Shown piece after piece: positions 35,378-43,798 of a stretch of DNA of 64,000 nucleotides. Each line of letters starts with the position of its first letter. Positions within the stretch are counted from its first letter, which is position 1. The notes under the pieces were generated by a model, which did not search any database, was not told the origin of the DNA, and saw only the letters and a program-made list of their open reading frames with translations. A program made the position numbers and the translations under genes. The DNA lies in NCBI RefSeq assembly GCF_015752315.1, contig NZ_JADOVJ010000001.1, positions 1,976,501 through 2,040,500 of the forward strand. Reading direction: 5' to 3'. Source of the DNA: Nocardioides luteus. GTDB taxonomy: Bacteria > Actinomycetota > Actinomycetes > Propionibacteriales > Nocardioidaceae.

Positions 35378-35441
35378 TCGGCTAACGTTCTTCTTGTCAG
35401 CCGCTGGTGACCCGAGACGCCAGCGGCTGACTTCTATTTCG
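35378..35441 (+). ncRNA. Promoter-hairpin-U-tract unit, copy 2 (candidate tiny RNA)
   Basis: TCGGCTAACGTT, then the 36-base hairpin at 35396-35431 (same arms as copy 1; loop TGACCCGAGACG), then TTCTATTT. TTGCAT and TAACGT 18 bases apart would start transcription at the hairpin itself. The 384 bases between DUF3263 and the protease gene hold only this unit, the TTGCA repeats and a short tandem repeat; no further gene is supported. Confidence 0.45.
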
Positions 35442-35468
35442 GGCCATCTCCGGGCCATCTCCGGGCCC
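35440..35468 (+). repeat. Tandem 11-base repeat
   Basis: CGGGCCATCTC occurs twice and then partially (CGGGCC) directly after hairpin unit 2. No function apparent. Confidence 0.6.
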
Positions 35469-35680
35469 GCCGTGGCAGGCGACCGCCTCCGGCTCGGCGC
35501 ACGAAACTGACGCATCCGACATGTGCCCATGGGTATTCATATGTTGTCGTAAATGCGACTCGCTGCAGTGCGCGATCGTGAGGCAGCAAGCGCATTGACC
35601 GGCTCCGCGGCCGATCGCCAGTGTCCACTGGTCAACATCGGCTGCTCCGCCTCGGCGGGGCCGGCTCAAGGAGAGTCTGC

Positions 35681-38017
35681 GTGAACAACAGACGCGTAGC
35701 GCAGGGCCTGACCATGGCCCTCATCTCGGCAGTGGCCGCCATCAGCATGCCCACAGGCGTGCAGGCGGCCAGCGACCCCAAGCCCGCGAAGGGCACCGTC
35801 ACATCCCAGGAGACCGACGACGGCCGCGCGGTCGTCAGCGGCAAGCAGGCGAAGAGCAGGGCGGAGCGGTCGGCCGCCGCCTTCGTCGCCGCCGATCCCG
35901 AGGTGCTGAAGCTCGGCGCCGCCGACGAGGCGGTCAGGCTGACGACGTACCAGTCCTCCGGGCTGCAGTACGTCTCCTACGACCGCACCCACCAGGGCCT
36001 GCGCGTCGTCGGCGGAGACTTCGTCGTCGCCGCCGACGCCGAGGGCAACCTGCTGGGCACCTCGGTCGCCCAGGACGCACCCGTCAAGGTGTCCACCACG
36101 ACGCCTGCCATCACCGAGGCGAAGGCACGGACGGTCGCCAAGGGCCAGGTGACCAAGCCGGCCGTCGAGTCCACCGAGCTGGTCATCGTCCAGGGCGAGG
36201 CCGGGTCGGACCTGGCGTACGAGACGATCGTGACCGGCACCCGCGCGGGCGAGCCGTCGCGGCTGTCCGTCTTCGTCGACGCCGCCACCGGCAAGGTGCT
36301 CTCCACCAAGGAGCACGTCGTCGAGGGCACCGGCAGCTCGGGCTACTCCGGGACCGTCTCGATCCAGACGCAGCTCTCCGGATCCACCTACTCCCTGACC
36401 GACCCGTCGGCCACCACCCTCAAGTGCCAGAACTCCTCCGGCAACGTGACCTACACCGGCACCGACGACTCCTGGGGCAACGGCGACCCGACCAACCGGG
36501 AGACCGGCTGTGTCGACGCCTTCTACGCCGCGCAGCAGGAGAAGGGCATGCTCACCTCGTGGCTGGGGCGCTCGGGCATGGACGGCTCGGGCGGCTGGCT
36601 GCCGGTCCGCGTCGGCCTCAACGACGTGAACGCCTACTACGACGGCACCCAGGTGCAGATCGGCCACTCGCAGTCCGGCTCGCGCTGGATCGGCTCGCTC
36701 GACGTCGTCGCGCACGAGTTCGGCCACGGCATCGACGACCACACCCCGGGTGGGATCTCGGGTGGCAACACCCAGGAGTTCGTCGCGGACACCTTCGGTG
36801 CGGCGACCGAGTGGTACGACAACCAGACCGCCAACGACACCCCCGACTACCTCGTCGGCGAGGAGATCGACCTGGTGGGCAACGGACCGATCCGCAACAT
36901 GTACAACCCCTCGCTGGCCGGTGACGACAACTGCTACTCGTCCTCGACGCCCAACGACGAGGTCCACGCCGCGGCCGGACCGGGCAACCACTGGTTCTAC
37001 CTGCTCGCCGAGGGGTCCAACCCGACCAACGGCCAGCCGGCCTCGCCGACCTGCAACGGGTCCACCGTCACCGGTGTCGGGATCCAGAAGGCGATGAAGA
37101 TCATGTACAACGCGATGCTGCTGAAGACCTCGTCGTCGTCGTACCTGAAGTACCGCACCTGGACGCTCACCGCGGCCAAGAACCTGTACGGCACCACGAC
37201 CTGCACCGAGTTCAACGCGGTCAAGGCCGCCTGGAACGCCGTCTCGGTCCCGGCCCAGACCGGTGACCCGACCTGCACGCCCGGTGGCGGCACCGGCTCG
37301 GTCACGGTGACCTCGCCGGGCTCCAAGACCGGAACGGTCGGCACCGCGATCTCGTCCTTCGCGGTCTCGGCCTCCGGTGGCACCTCGCCCTACACCTACA
37401 CCGCGACCGGTCTTCCCGCCGGAGTCTCGATCTCGTCCTCGGGCACCGTCTCGGGTACGCCGACCACGGCCGGCACCTATACGCCGACCGTCACCGCGAC
37501 CGACTCGACCGGTGCGACCGGCTCGGTGCAGTTCACCTTCACCGTCTCCGGGACCGGTGGGGGCACCTGCTCGGGCCAGAAGCTGACCAACCCGGGCTTC
37601 GAGTCCGGCACGACCGGCTGGACCGCCTCCTCGGGCGTGATCGACAGCTCGACGGGCGCGCCGGCGCACTCGGGGTCGTACAAGGCCTGGCTGAACGGCT
37701 ACGGCAGCACCCACACCGACTCGCTCTCGCAGTCGGTCACCATCCCGGCGGGGTGTGCGGCCACGCTGACGTTCTGGCTCTACGTCGACTCCGATGAGAC
37801 GACCACGACCTCGGCGTACGACAAGCTGACGGTCAAGGCCGGGTCCACCACCCTGGCCACCTACTCCAACCTGAACAAGGGTTCGGGCTATGTCCAGAAG
37901 TCGCTGAGCCTCAACGGCCAGGCGGGGTCGACGGTCACCCTCACCTTCACCGGTACGGAGGACTCCTCCCTCGGGACGAGCTTCCTGATCGACGACACGG
38001 CGGTGAACCTGTCGTAG
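35681..38017 (+). CDS. Secreted M4-family (thermolysin-like) metalloprotease with Ig-like and C-terminal domains
   Basis: 778 residues. Signal peptide ending 'MPTGVQAAS'; FTP/PepSY propeptide (~50-200, 'SSGLQYVSYDRTHQGLRVVG'); M4 catalytic domain with zinc site 'VVAHEFGHGIDDHTP' (HExxH at ~345) and the third ligand Glu in 'NTQEFVADTFGAATEW', plus 'AAAGPGNHWFYLLAEG' carrying the transition-state His; then a putative Ig-like domain (~545-620, 'TATGLPAGVSISSSGTVSGT') and a C-terminal beta-sandwich (~628-778, 'LTNPGFESGTTGWTASSGVI') like those of other actinobacterial exoproteases. GTG at 35681 has AAGGAGAG upstream. An extracellular protein-degrading enzyme, autoprocessed. Confidence 0.95.
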   Translation: MNNRRVAQGLTMALISAVAAISMPTGVQAASDPKPAKGTVTSQETDDGRAVVSGKQAKSRAERSAAAFVAADPEVLKLGAADEAVRLTTYQSSGLQYVSYDRTHQGLRVVGGDFVVAADAEGNLLGTSVAQDAPVKVSTTTPAITEAKARTVAKGQVTKPAVESTELVIVQGEAGSDLAYETIVTGTRAGEPSRLSVFVDAATGKVLSTKEHVVEGTGSSGYSGTVSIQTQLSGSTYSLTDPSATTLKCQNSSGNVTYTGTDDSWGNGDPTNRETGCVDAFYAAQQEKGMLTSWLGRSGMDGSGGWLPVRVGLNDVNAYYDGTQVQIGHSQSGSRWIGSLDVVAHEFGHGIDDHTPGGISGGNTQEFVADTFGAATEWYDNQTANDTPDYLVGEEIDLVGNGPIRNMYNPSLAGDDNCYSSSTPNDEVHAAAGPGNHWFYLLAEGSNPTNGQPASPTCNGSTVTGVGIQKAMKIMYNAMLLKTSSSSYLKYRTWTLTAAKNLYGTTTCTEFNAVKAAWNAVSVPAQTGDPTCTPGGGTGSVTVTSPGSKTGTVGTAISSFAVSASGGTSPYTYTATGLPAGVSISSSGTVSGTPTTAGTYTPTVTATDSTGATGSVQFTFTVSGTGGGTCSGQKLTNPGFESGTTGWTASSGVIDSSTGAPAHSGSYKAWLNGYGSTHTDSLSQSVTIPAGCAATLTFWLYVDSDETTTTSAYDKLTVKAGSTTLATYSNLNKGSGYVQKSLSLNGQAGSTVTLTFTGTEDSSLGTSFLIDDTAVNLS

Positions 38018-38027
38018 GCGTCAACGC

Positions 38028-38063
38028 ACGGCGCCCCGCTCCCGATCGGGAGCGGGGCGCCGT
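38028..38063. terminator. Perfect 36-bp palindrome, bidirectional terminator
   Basis: ACGGCGCCCCGCTCCCGA followed directly by its reverse complement, between the convergent protease and map genes. Confidence 0.85.
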
Positions 38064-38078
38064 CGCGTGCGTCGTGGA

Positions 38079-38858
38079 TCAGTCGCTCTCGCGCGCGGTG
38101 AGGATGAGCGGCCCGTCCTCGGTGATCGCGACGGTGTGCTCCATGTGGGCGCCGCGGGAGCCGTCGGCGCTGCGCAGGGTCCAGCCGTCGGGGTCGGTGA
38201 AGATCTCGTCGGTGGTGTGCAGGAACCACGGCTCGATCGCGATCACGAGACCGGGCTGCAGCTTGAAGCCCCGGCCGGGGCGGCCGTCGTTGGCGATGTG
38301 CGGGTCGCCGTGCATCGTGCGGCCGACGCCGTGGCCGCCGAACTGGGTGTTGATCTTGAGGCCCTTGGCGCGAGCGACGCTGGCGATCGCGTGGGAGATG
38401 TCGCCGACCTTGTTGCCGACGCGGGCGGCGTCGATGCCTGCGGCGAGCGCCTGCGTGGTGGTCTCGATCAGGTCGAGGTCCTCCTGGCGGGGCGTGCCGA
38501 CGACGACGGAGAGGGCCGAGTCGGCGACCCAGCCGTCGACGCTCGCGGCGAAGTCGACGCTGAGCAGGTCGCCGTCCTGCAGCTTGTAGTCGAAGGGCAG
38601 GCCGTGGAGCACGCCGTCGTTGACCGAGGTGCAGAGCACCTTGCCGAACGGCATCGCGCCGAAGCTCGGGTGGTAGTCGATGTAGCACGACTCCGCGCCG
38701 CGGTCCTTGATCATCTTGTGCGCCAGCTCGTCGAGCTCGAGCAGGTTCACACCCACGGCGGCGTGCTCGCGGAGTGCGGTCAGGACATCGGCCACGAATC
38801 GGCCGGCGGGCTTCATCTGCTCGATCTGGGTCGGCGTGCGCAGTTCGATCACAGGCAC
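38079..38858 (-). CDS. map: Methionine aminopeptidase, type I
   Basis: 259 residues. The metal ligands are in 'LLSVDFAASVDGWVADSALS' (two Asp), 'GGHGVGRTMHGDPHI' (His), 'GLVIAIEPWF' (Glu) and 'HMEHTVAITEDG' (Glu); the substrate His is in 'YIDYHPSFGAMPFGKVLCTS'. It removes the initiator Met from new proteins. There is no zinc-finger extension. GTG at 38858 begins V-P-V-I-E-L. This is probably an accessory copy, since the housekeeping map usually lies in the secY-adk region. Confidence 0.94.
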   Translation of the reverse strand: MPVIELRTPTQIEQMKPAGRFVADVLTALREHAAVGVNLLELDELAHKMIKDRGAESCYIDYHPSFGAMPFGKVLCTSVNDGVLHGLPFDYKLQDGDLLSVDFAASVDGWVADSALSVVVGTPRQEDLDLIETTTQALAAGIDAARVGNKVGDISHAIASVARAKGLKINTQFGGHGVGRTMHGDPHIANDGRPGRGFKLQPGLVIAIEPWFLHTTDEIFTDPDGWTLRSADGSRGAHMEHTVAITEDGPLILTARESD

Positions 38859-38911
38859 AGCGTAGCCTGAGAACGGTTCTCAGTAGAACTCAGCAGGGCC
38901 TCGCTTCCGCC

Positions 38912-40165
38912 TCAGCAGCGAGCATCGCGCAGCGCGGCCGCCTTCGACGTCAGGAAGCGGCGCTCGGCGAGGTTGGTGGCGCGCACCGACGCCAGCTCGT
39001 ACGCAGCCGCAGCACCGTCCAGGTCACCGGCGAGCTCGAGCAGATGAGCGCGCACCGCGGGCACCCGCGGATGGTCGGCGAAGCCGGCGTCCCCGTTCTC
39101 GGCACAGCTGCGCAGGAGGTCGTCGAGGAGCGCCAGCGCGGGGCCCGGACCGTCGGCGTAGCCGACCGCGACGGCCTTGTTGAGGGTCACGATCGGTCCG
39201 GGCGCGACCTTCTCCAGCAGCCCGTAGAGCGCACTGATCTGCAGCCAGTCGGTCTCCTCCGCGGAGGCCGCCCGGTTGTGGAGCGCGGCGATGGCGGCCT
39301 GGATCTGGTAGGTCCCCGGCCGTCCGGTGCCGATGACGGCGTCGACCAGCGCGACGCCCTCGCGGGTGGCCTCGGGCCGCCACCGGCTCCGGTCCTGGTC
39401 GGCCAGCGGAACCACGGCGCCGTGGGCGTCGACCCGGGCGGGGCGACGCGCGTCGAGCAGCAGCATCAGCGCGAGCAGCCCACCGAGCTCGCCGTGGCCG
39501 GTCCCGGTCACCCGGGTGAGCGCGGTGCGGGCGAGCCGGGTGAGCCGGATGGCCTCGGCACACAGGTCGACCCGCTGCAGGCGGTCGCCCTCGGTCGCGA
39601 CGTACCCCTCGTTGAAGAGCAGGTAGAGCACCTTCAGCATCGCCGGGATCCGCGCGGCGAGGTCGGCGGTGCCGTCGATCCCGAGCGACCGGCCCTTGAT
39701 CGTGGCCTTCGCCCGGGAGATCCGCTGCGCCATCGTCTTCTCCGGGACGAGGTAGGCGTGCGCGATCTCCCGGGTGGTGAGCCCGCCGACCGCCCGCAGG
39801 GTCAGCGCCACCGCCGAGGCCGGGGTGAGGCTGGGATGGCAGCAGAGCAGGAGTACGTCCAGGGAGTCGTCGACCGCCGACGACGTCTCCTGCCCCTCGG
39901 GCTCGGCGAGGTGGTCGGCATGCTCGCGGTCACGCCGGCGCGACTCGCTGCGCTTGGCGTCGACGAGACGGCGCATCGCGGTGGTGACCAGCCAGCCCCG
40001 CGGCTGCTCGGGCACGCCGCGCTCCGGCCAGGTGCGTACGGCCTCGATCAACGCCTCCTGGACGGCGTCCTCGGCAGCGTCGAAGTCGCCCGAGCGCCGG
40101 GTCACGATGGCGACGACCTGCGGCGTGAGGTCACGCAGCAGGTCCTGCGGAATCGCCTCGGTCAC
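38912..40165 (-). CDS. ECF42-type RNA polymerase sigma factor with TPR-like C-terminus
   Basis: 417 residues. Sigma region 2 'FDAAEDAVQEALIEAVRTWP' and 'PRGWLVTTAMRRLVDAKRSE', region 4 'LTLRAVGGLTTREIAHAYLV' and 'PEKTMAQRISRAKATIKG', followed by a ~200-residue helical domain ('ALYGLLEKVAPGPIVTLNKA', 'VAVGYADGPGPALALLDDLL', 'ELAGDLDGAAAAYELASVRA') typical of this group. ECF42 factors occur with DGPF (YciI) protein genes rather than anti-sigma factors, exactly as here. The extension is thought to regulate activity. GTG at 40165 overlaps the YciI stop by four bases. Confidence 0.93.
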   Translation of the reverse strand: MTEAIPQDLLRDLTPQVVAIVTRRSGDFDAAEDAVQEALIEAVRTWPERGVPEQPRGWLVTTAMRRLVDAKRSESRRRDREHADHLAEPEGQETSSAVDDSLDVLLLCCHPSLTPASAVALTLRAVGGLTTREIAHAYLVPEKTMAQRISRAKATIKGRSLGIDGTADLAARIPAMLKVLYLLFNEGYVATEGDRLQRVDLCAEAIRLTRLARTALTRVTGTGHGELGGLLALMLLLDARRPARVDAHGAVVPLADQDRSRWRPEATREGVALVDAVIGTGRPGTYQIQAAIAALHNRAASAEETDWLQISALYGLLEKVAPGPIVTLNKAVAVGYADGPGPALALLDDLLRSCAENGDAGFADHPRVPAVRAHLLELAGDLDGAAAAYELASVRATNLAERRFLTSKAAALRDARC

Positions 40166-40605
40166 TCGATGTTCGCCTCGCCGAAGGCGATGGTGTCGTC
40201 GACCGAGGAGCCGTCGGTGCCGTGGTACATCCGGCGCACCTGGATCGGCTGCTCGATCGGCCGCCCGCCCGGGCCCGGAGCGGCGGAGTAGAGACCGGCG
40301 ATCTCCAGCGCACGCTCCTGGGTCTCGGCGTCGATGATCATGTAGCCGGCGACCCACTCCTTGAACTCCTGGAACGGCCCGTCGGTGACGGTCCTGTCGG
40401 CGCCGTCGGAGGTCACCACGAACGCCTGGTCGGGCGGTGTCAGCGCCTCGACGTGCACCAGCTCGCCGGACTCGGTCAGCGCCTTGTTGAGGGCTTCGTA
40501 GTAGCTCATGTGGCCCTGCACCTCCTCCGGCTTCCACCCGGCCATCCCGCCGGGGGTCTCGTCGGTGCCGGCTTGGTAGTCGAGGATCATCAGGTAGCGA
40601 GGCAT
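40162..40605 (-). CDS. YciI-family (DGPF) protein, partner of the ECF42 sigma factor
   Basis: 147 residues. 'YLMILDYQAGTDETPGGMAG' and the signature 'TVTDGPFQEFKEWVAGYMII' with 'AETQERALEIAGLYSAAPG'. DGPF proteins form ferredoxin-like dimers; their genes are the usual targets of the neighbouring ECF42 sigma factor. Function undetermined; a metabolite-sensing or YCII-like catalytic role is possible. ATG at 40605 has GGGTGAGGAC upstream. Confidence 0.92.
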   Translation of the reverse strand: MPRYLMILDYQAGTDETPGGMAGWKPEEVQGHMSYYEALNKALTESGELVHVEALTPPDQAFVVTSDGADRTVTDGPFQEFKEWVAGYMIIDAETQERALEIAGLYSAAPGPGGRPIEQPIQVRRMYHGTDGSSVDDTIAFGEANIE

Positions 40606-40719
40606 GTCCTCACCCTTCCACTTCGGGCGCTTCTTGTAAGCGCCATTCACGAGGGGAACGGAGCCGGCCGTCGGATAACTACATGCTTCGGCGAATCCTT
40701 TCGGCGTAGGTTTCTCGCC

Positions 40720-41490
40720 GTGCTGAAGGCCTATGACGAACAGTTGCGAACCGATGCCGAGACTCCCGGGGCGGTGTCGGTGACCCGGCACGGGCCGCTG
40801 CGGCTGATCACCTTCGACGCGGGCCGCGGGTTCATCTCCTACCAGGACCTCGGCGGGGCCGACGAGGCCGGGATCGAGGCGCTGGTCGCGGCGGCGGTCG
40901 CGCACTTCGAGGCCGACCCGACGATCGAGGAGGTCGAGTGGAAGACCCGCGGCCACGATGTCGCTCCCGGGCTGCACGAGACCCTGCTCCGGCACGGCTT
41001 CGAGCCGGAGGAGCCGGAGTCGATCATGATCGGCGAGGCCCGGCTGCTCGCCGTCGACGTGCCGCTGCCCGACGGGATCGTCCTGCGCCCGATCACGAGC
41101 GCGGAGGACGTACGCGCCGCCGGCATCATGCAGGACGGCGTCTTCGGGTCACCGACCTCCGCGGGACGCCTGGACGACGTGGTGCGTCGGATCGCGGCGG
41201 GGGAGTGCGAGATGTGGGTCGCCGAGGCGGACGGCGAGATCGTCAGCGCCGGCCGGATCGACCCGGTCCCGAGCACCGAGTTCGCCGGCATCTGGGGCGG
41301 CGCGACGCTGCCGGAGTGGCGGGGCCGGGGCATCTACCGCGCCCTGACCGCCGCCCGCGCCCGCACCGCCATCGCCCGGGGCAAGCGCTACATCCACAGC
41401 GACTCGACCGAGTTCTCCCGGCCGATCCTGGAGCGCTCGGGGCTGGTGAAGGTCGGCACCACGACGCCCTACGTCCGGCGCTTCGGCTGA
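40720..41490 (+). CDS. GNAT acetyltransferase with N-terminal extension
   Basis: 256 residues. The first ~110 ('TFDAGRGFISYQDLGGADEA', 'HFEADPTIEEVEWKTRGHDV', 'LHETLLRHGFEPEEPESIMI') are the N-terminal half found in paired GNATs, and residues 120-256 form the active-looking GNAT: 'IVLRPITSAEDVRAAGIMQD', 'GGATLPEWRGRGIYRALTAA' (acetyl-CoA loop) and 'HSDSTEFSRPILERSGLVKV'. GTG at 40720 begins V-L-K-A-Y. It is divergent from the ECF42 operon. Substrate unknown. Confidence 0.85.
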   Translation: MLKAYDEQLRTDAETPGAVSVTRHGPLRLITFDAGRGFISYQDLGGADEAGIEALVAAAVAHFEADPTIEEVEWKTRGHDVAPGLHETLLRHGFEPEEPESIMIGEARLLAVDVPLPDGIVLRPITSAEDVRAAGIMQDGVFGSPTSAGRLDDVVRRIAAGECEMWVAEADGEIVSAGRIDPVPSTEFAGIWGGATLPEWRGRGIYRALTAARARTAIARGKRYIHSDSTEFSRPILERSGLVKVGTTTPYVRRFG

Positions 41491-41499
41491 TCGGGCTGA

Positions 41500-42444
41500 T
41501 CAAGCGCCCTTCGGGGCCAGCCGGCGGATCGGGTCGCCGGCCAGCCAGGCGGCGATGTCCTCGACGGCGCCGCCGTAGAAGCGACGGTAGTTGTCCTCGG
41601 TGACGTAGCCGAGGTGCGGGGTGGCGACCACGTTCGGGAGGTGCCGCAGCACGTCGTCGGCGGGCAGCGGCTCCACGTCGTAGACGTCCAGGCCGACGCC
41701 GGCGATCGTGCCGGAGCGGAGATGGGCGACCAGCGCCTCGGTGTCGACCAGCCCGGCCCGGGAGGTGTTCACCAGGTAGGCGGTCGGCTTCATCGAGGCC
41801 AGGTCGGCGTGCCCGACGATGTGCTGGGTGGCCTCGGAGAGGACGAGATGGAGCGAGACGACGTCGCTGGTCTCGAAGAGCGTGTGTTTCTCGACGGCCC
41901 GCACCCCGAGCGGCTCGGCCCGCTCGGCGGTGAGGTGAGGGCTCCAGGCGACCACGTCCATCCCGAACGCCTGCCCCACGGCCGCGACCCGGGAGCCGAT
42001 CTTGCCGAGCCCGAGCAGCCCGAGGGTGCGGCCGTGGAGGTCGCTCCCGACGGTCCGCTGCCAGGTGTGGCCGGTCGCCTCGGTCACGAGGTGGCGGGTC
42101 AGCGCGTGGATGAGCGCCCAGGTCAGCTCGACCGGAGGATGCGGGCTCGACGGCGTGCCGCACACGGCGATGCCCAGCCGGGTCGCGGCGGCCAGGTCGA
42201 TCGAGGCGTTGCGCATCCCGGTCGTGACCAGCAGCCTCAGGGCCGGCAGCCGCTCCAGGACACCAGCTGGGAACGGCGTACGCTCCCGCATCGCCACCAC
42301 GATCTCGACCCCGTCGAGCGCCCGGACCAGAGCGTCCGGTGCGAGGTGCTCGGTCACGGAGGTGACCTCGACGCCGTCGAGGGAGTCCCACGCGGCGTAC
42401 GTCTGGGCCACGTCCTGATAGTCGTCGAGAATCACGCAGCGCAC
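41500..42444 (-). CDS. D-2-hydroxyacid dehydrogenase family protein
   Basis: 314 residues. NAD-binding '[20 protein letters not shown]' (G-x-G-x2-G), then the catalytic Arg in '[20 protein letters not shown]', Glu in '[17 protein letters not shown]' and His in '[20 protein letters not shown]'. It reduces a 2-ketoacid or oxidises a D-2-hydroxyacid, substrate not predictable. N-terminus '[20 protein letters not shown]' is typical of the phosphoglycerate dehydrogenase-like subgroup. It is convergent with the GNAT and divergent from the clpP pair. Confidence 0.93.
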   Translation of the reverse strand: MRCVILDDYQDVAQTYAAWDSLDGVEVTSVTEHLAPDALVRALDGVEIVVAMRERTPFPAGVLERLPALRLLVTTGMRNASIDLAAATRLGIAVCGTPSSPHPPVELTWALIHALTRHLVTEATGHTWQRTVGSDLHGRTLGLLGLGKIGSRVAAVGQAFGMDVVAWSPHLTAERAEPLGVRAVEKHTLFETSDVVSLHLVLSEATQHIVGHADLASMKPTAYLVNTSRAGLVDTEALVAHLRSGTIAGVGLDVYDVEPLPADDVLRHLPNVVATPHLGYVTEDNYRRFYGGAVEDIAAWLAGDPIRRLAPKGA

Positions 42445-42471
42445 GACCGCAACCTATCGGGTGGGTGGGGT

Positions 42472-42501
42472 TCTGCTGTGGGCAGATCTGCCTGCGGCGG
42501 A
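42472..42501. promoter_or_regulatory. Two tandem PopR-type operators upstream of clpP
   Basis: TCTGCT-GTG-GGCAGA (42472-42486) and TCTGCC-TGC-GGCGGA (42487-42501) abut each other. Each differs by one base from TCTGCC-3N-GGCAGA, the palindrome I recall as the PopR site upstream of clpP3 in Streptomyces lividans. They lie 42 bases before the first clpP start. Confidence 0.7.
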
Positions 42502-42542
42502 TTCGCTTTCGCACGGCCCCGGGGTCGGTCAGAGTCGAGGAT

Positions 42543-43175
42543 ATGACCCAGACACCCATCACCGCCGGGCCGCTCGACGAGCAGCTGACGGCGCGGCTGC
42601 AGAACCAGCGGATCATCGTGCTCGGCCAGGAGGTGGACGACGCGATCGCCAACCGGATCTGCGCCCAGCTGCTCCTTCTCAGCGCCGAGGACCCGCACCG
42701 CGACATCTCCCTCTACATCAACTCGCCCGGCGGCTCGGTGACGGCCGGGATGGCGATCTACGACGTGATGCACCTGATCCCCAACGACGTCTCCACGCTC
42801 GGCATGGGGATGGCGGCCAGCATGGGCCAGTTCCTGCTGACCGCGGGCACCCCGGGGAAGCGCTACGTGCTGCCGCACACCGAGGTGCTGCTGCACAAGG
42901 GCTCGGCGGGTATCGGCGGCTCCGCGGCCGACATCGAGGTGCAGGCCGCGCGGCTGGCGCGGATGACCCAGCAGATGCTCGAGATCACCGCCGCCCACAC
43001 CGGCCAGAGCGTCGAGCAGATCGACCAGGACTCGCTGCGCGACCGCTGGTTCACCGCCGAGGAGGCGCGCGACTACGGCTTCGTGGACGAGGTGCTCAAC
43101 GACGTGCAGTCGGTGACGCCGGTCCAGCAGCGGTCGGTCGCCTTCGGGCTGTCGGCGGCCGGGGGTGCGCGATGA
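42543..43175 (+). CDS. clpP: ATP-dependent Clp protease proteolytic subunit (ClpP3-like)
   Basis: 210 residues. Catalytic Ser in '[20 protein letters not shown]', catalytic His in '[20 protein letters not shown]' (the usual H-Q-P reads H-K-G), Asp in the 'DRDRW'-region equivalent ('[20 protein letters not shown]'). The oligomer-sensor '[19 protein letters not shown]' is intact. ClpP forms barrels that degrade unfolded or tagged proteins delivered by ClpC/ClpX. It is co-translated (ATGA overlap) with a second, degenerate ClpP, behind PopR-type operators. Probably the inducible accessory clpP, not the housekeeping pair. Confidence 0.92.
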   Translation: MTQTPITAGPLDEQLTARLQNQRIIVLGQEVDDAIANRICAQLLLLSAEDPHRDISLYINSPGGSVTAGMAIYDVMHLIPNDVSTLGMGMAASMGQFLLTAGTPGKRYVLPHTEVLLHKGSAGIGGSAADIEVQAARLARMTQQMLEITAAHTGQSVEQIDQDSLRDRWFTAEEARDYGFVDEVLNDVQSVTPVQQRSVAFGLSAAGGAR

Positions 43176-43777
43176 GCTCCTACACGATCCCGTCGGTCGT
43201 CGAGAAGACCCCGCGTGGCGAGCGGGCGCTCGACGTCTACAGCCGCCTGCTCTCCGACCGGATCGTCTATCTCGGTACGCCGATCGACGACGGTGTCGCC
43301 AACGTGGTGATCGCGCAGCTCATCCACCTGGAGTCGGACGCGCCGGACACGCAGATCGAGCTCTATCTCAACTCCCCGGGCGGCGACCCGACCGCGATGT
43401 TCGGCATCTACGACACGATGCAGTTCCTGCGCTCGCCGGTCGCGACCACGTGCGTGGGCCAGGCGGCGGGTTCGGCCGCGGTGCTGCTGGCCGCGGGGGA
43501 CCCGGGGCGGCGTACGGTCCTCCCGCACGCGCGGGTCGTGCTGCAGCAGCCGGGCCAGGACGGTCAGCGGGGCGATGTCACCGACCTGCAGGTCGCGGCG
43601 AAGGAGATCGGCCGGCTGCGGGCCGAGATGGACACGCTGCTGGCGCGCCACAGCGGCCGCAGCGCCGAGGAGATCCACGCCGACACCGAGCGCGATCTCG
43701 TCCTCGGGGCCGAGGAGGCGGTGGCGTACGGGCTGGCCGATGCCGTGCTGGAGAGCCGCAAGCTCACCTCGGTCTGA
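43172..43777 (+). CDS. clpP: ClpP homologue with altered catalytic residues (ClpP4/ClpR-like)
   Basis: 201 residues of ClpP fold ('[20 protein letters not shown]', '[20 protein letters not shown]'). At the Ser position the motif reads '[20 protein letters not shown]' (Gly where the partner has Ser, with Ser one residue later), and at the His position '[19 protein letters not shown]' (Gln instead of His). It therefore probably lacks or has lost peptidase activity and would act as a structural or regulatory ring partner of the upstream ClpP. The pairing resembles clpP3-clpP4 in Streptomyces. Start ATG overlaps the upstream stop. Confidence 0.9.
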   Translation: MSSYTIPSVVEKTPRGERALDVYSRLLSDRIVYLGTPIDDGVANVVIAQLIHLESDAPDTQIELYLNSPGGDPTAMFGIYDTMQFLRSPVATTCVGQAAGSAAVLLAAGDPGRRTVLPHARVVLQQPGQDGQRGDVTDLQVAAKEIGRLRAEMDTLLARHSGRSAEEIHADTERDLVLGAEEAVAYGLADAVLESRKLTSV

Positions 43778-43798
43778 GAGGTGACCGGGTAGGTCGGG

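Noticed and set aside
34813..35431. attL/attR of an integrative element
   Set aside because: The two 36-bp hairpins are inverted, not direct, and no integrase or tRNA lies between or beside them.
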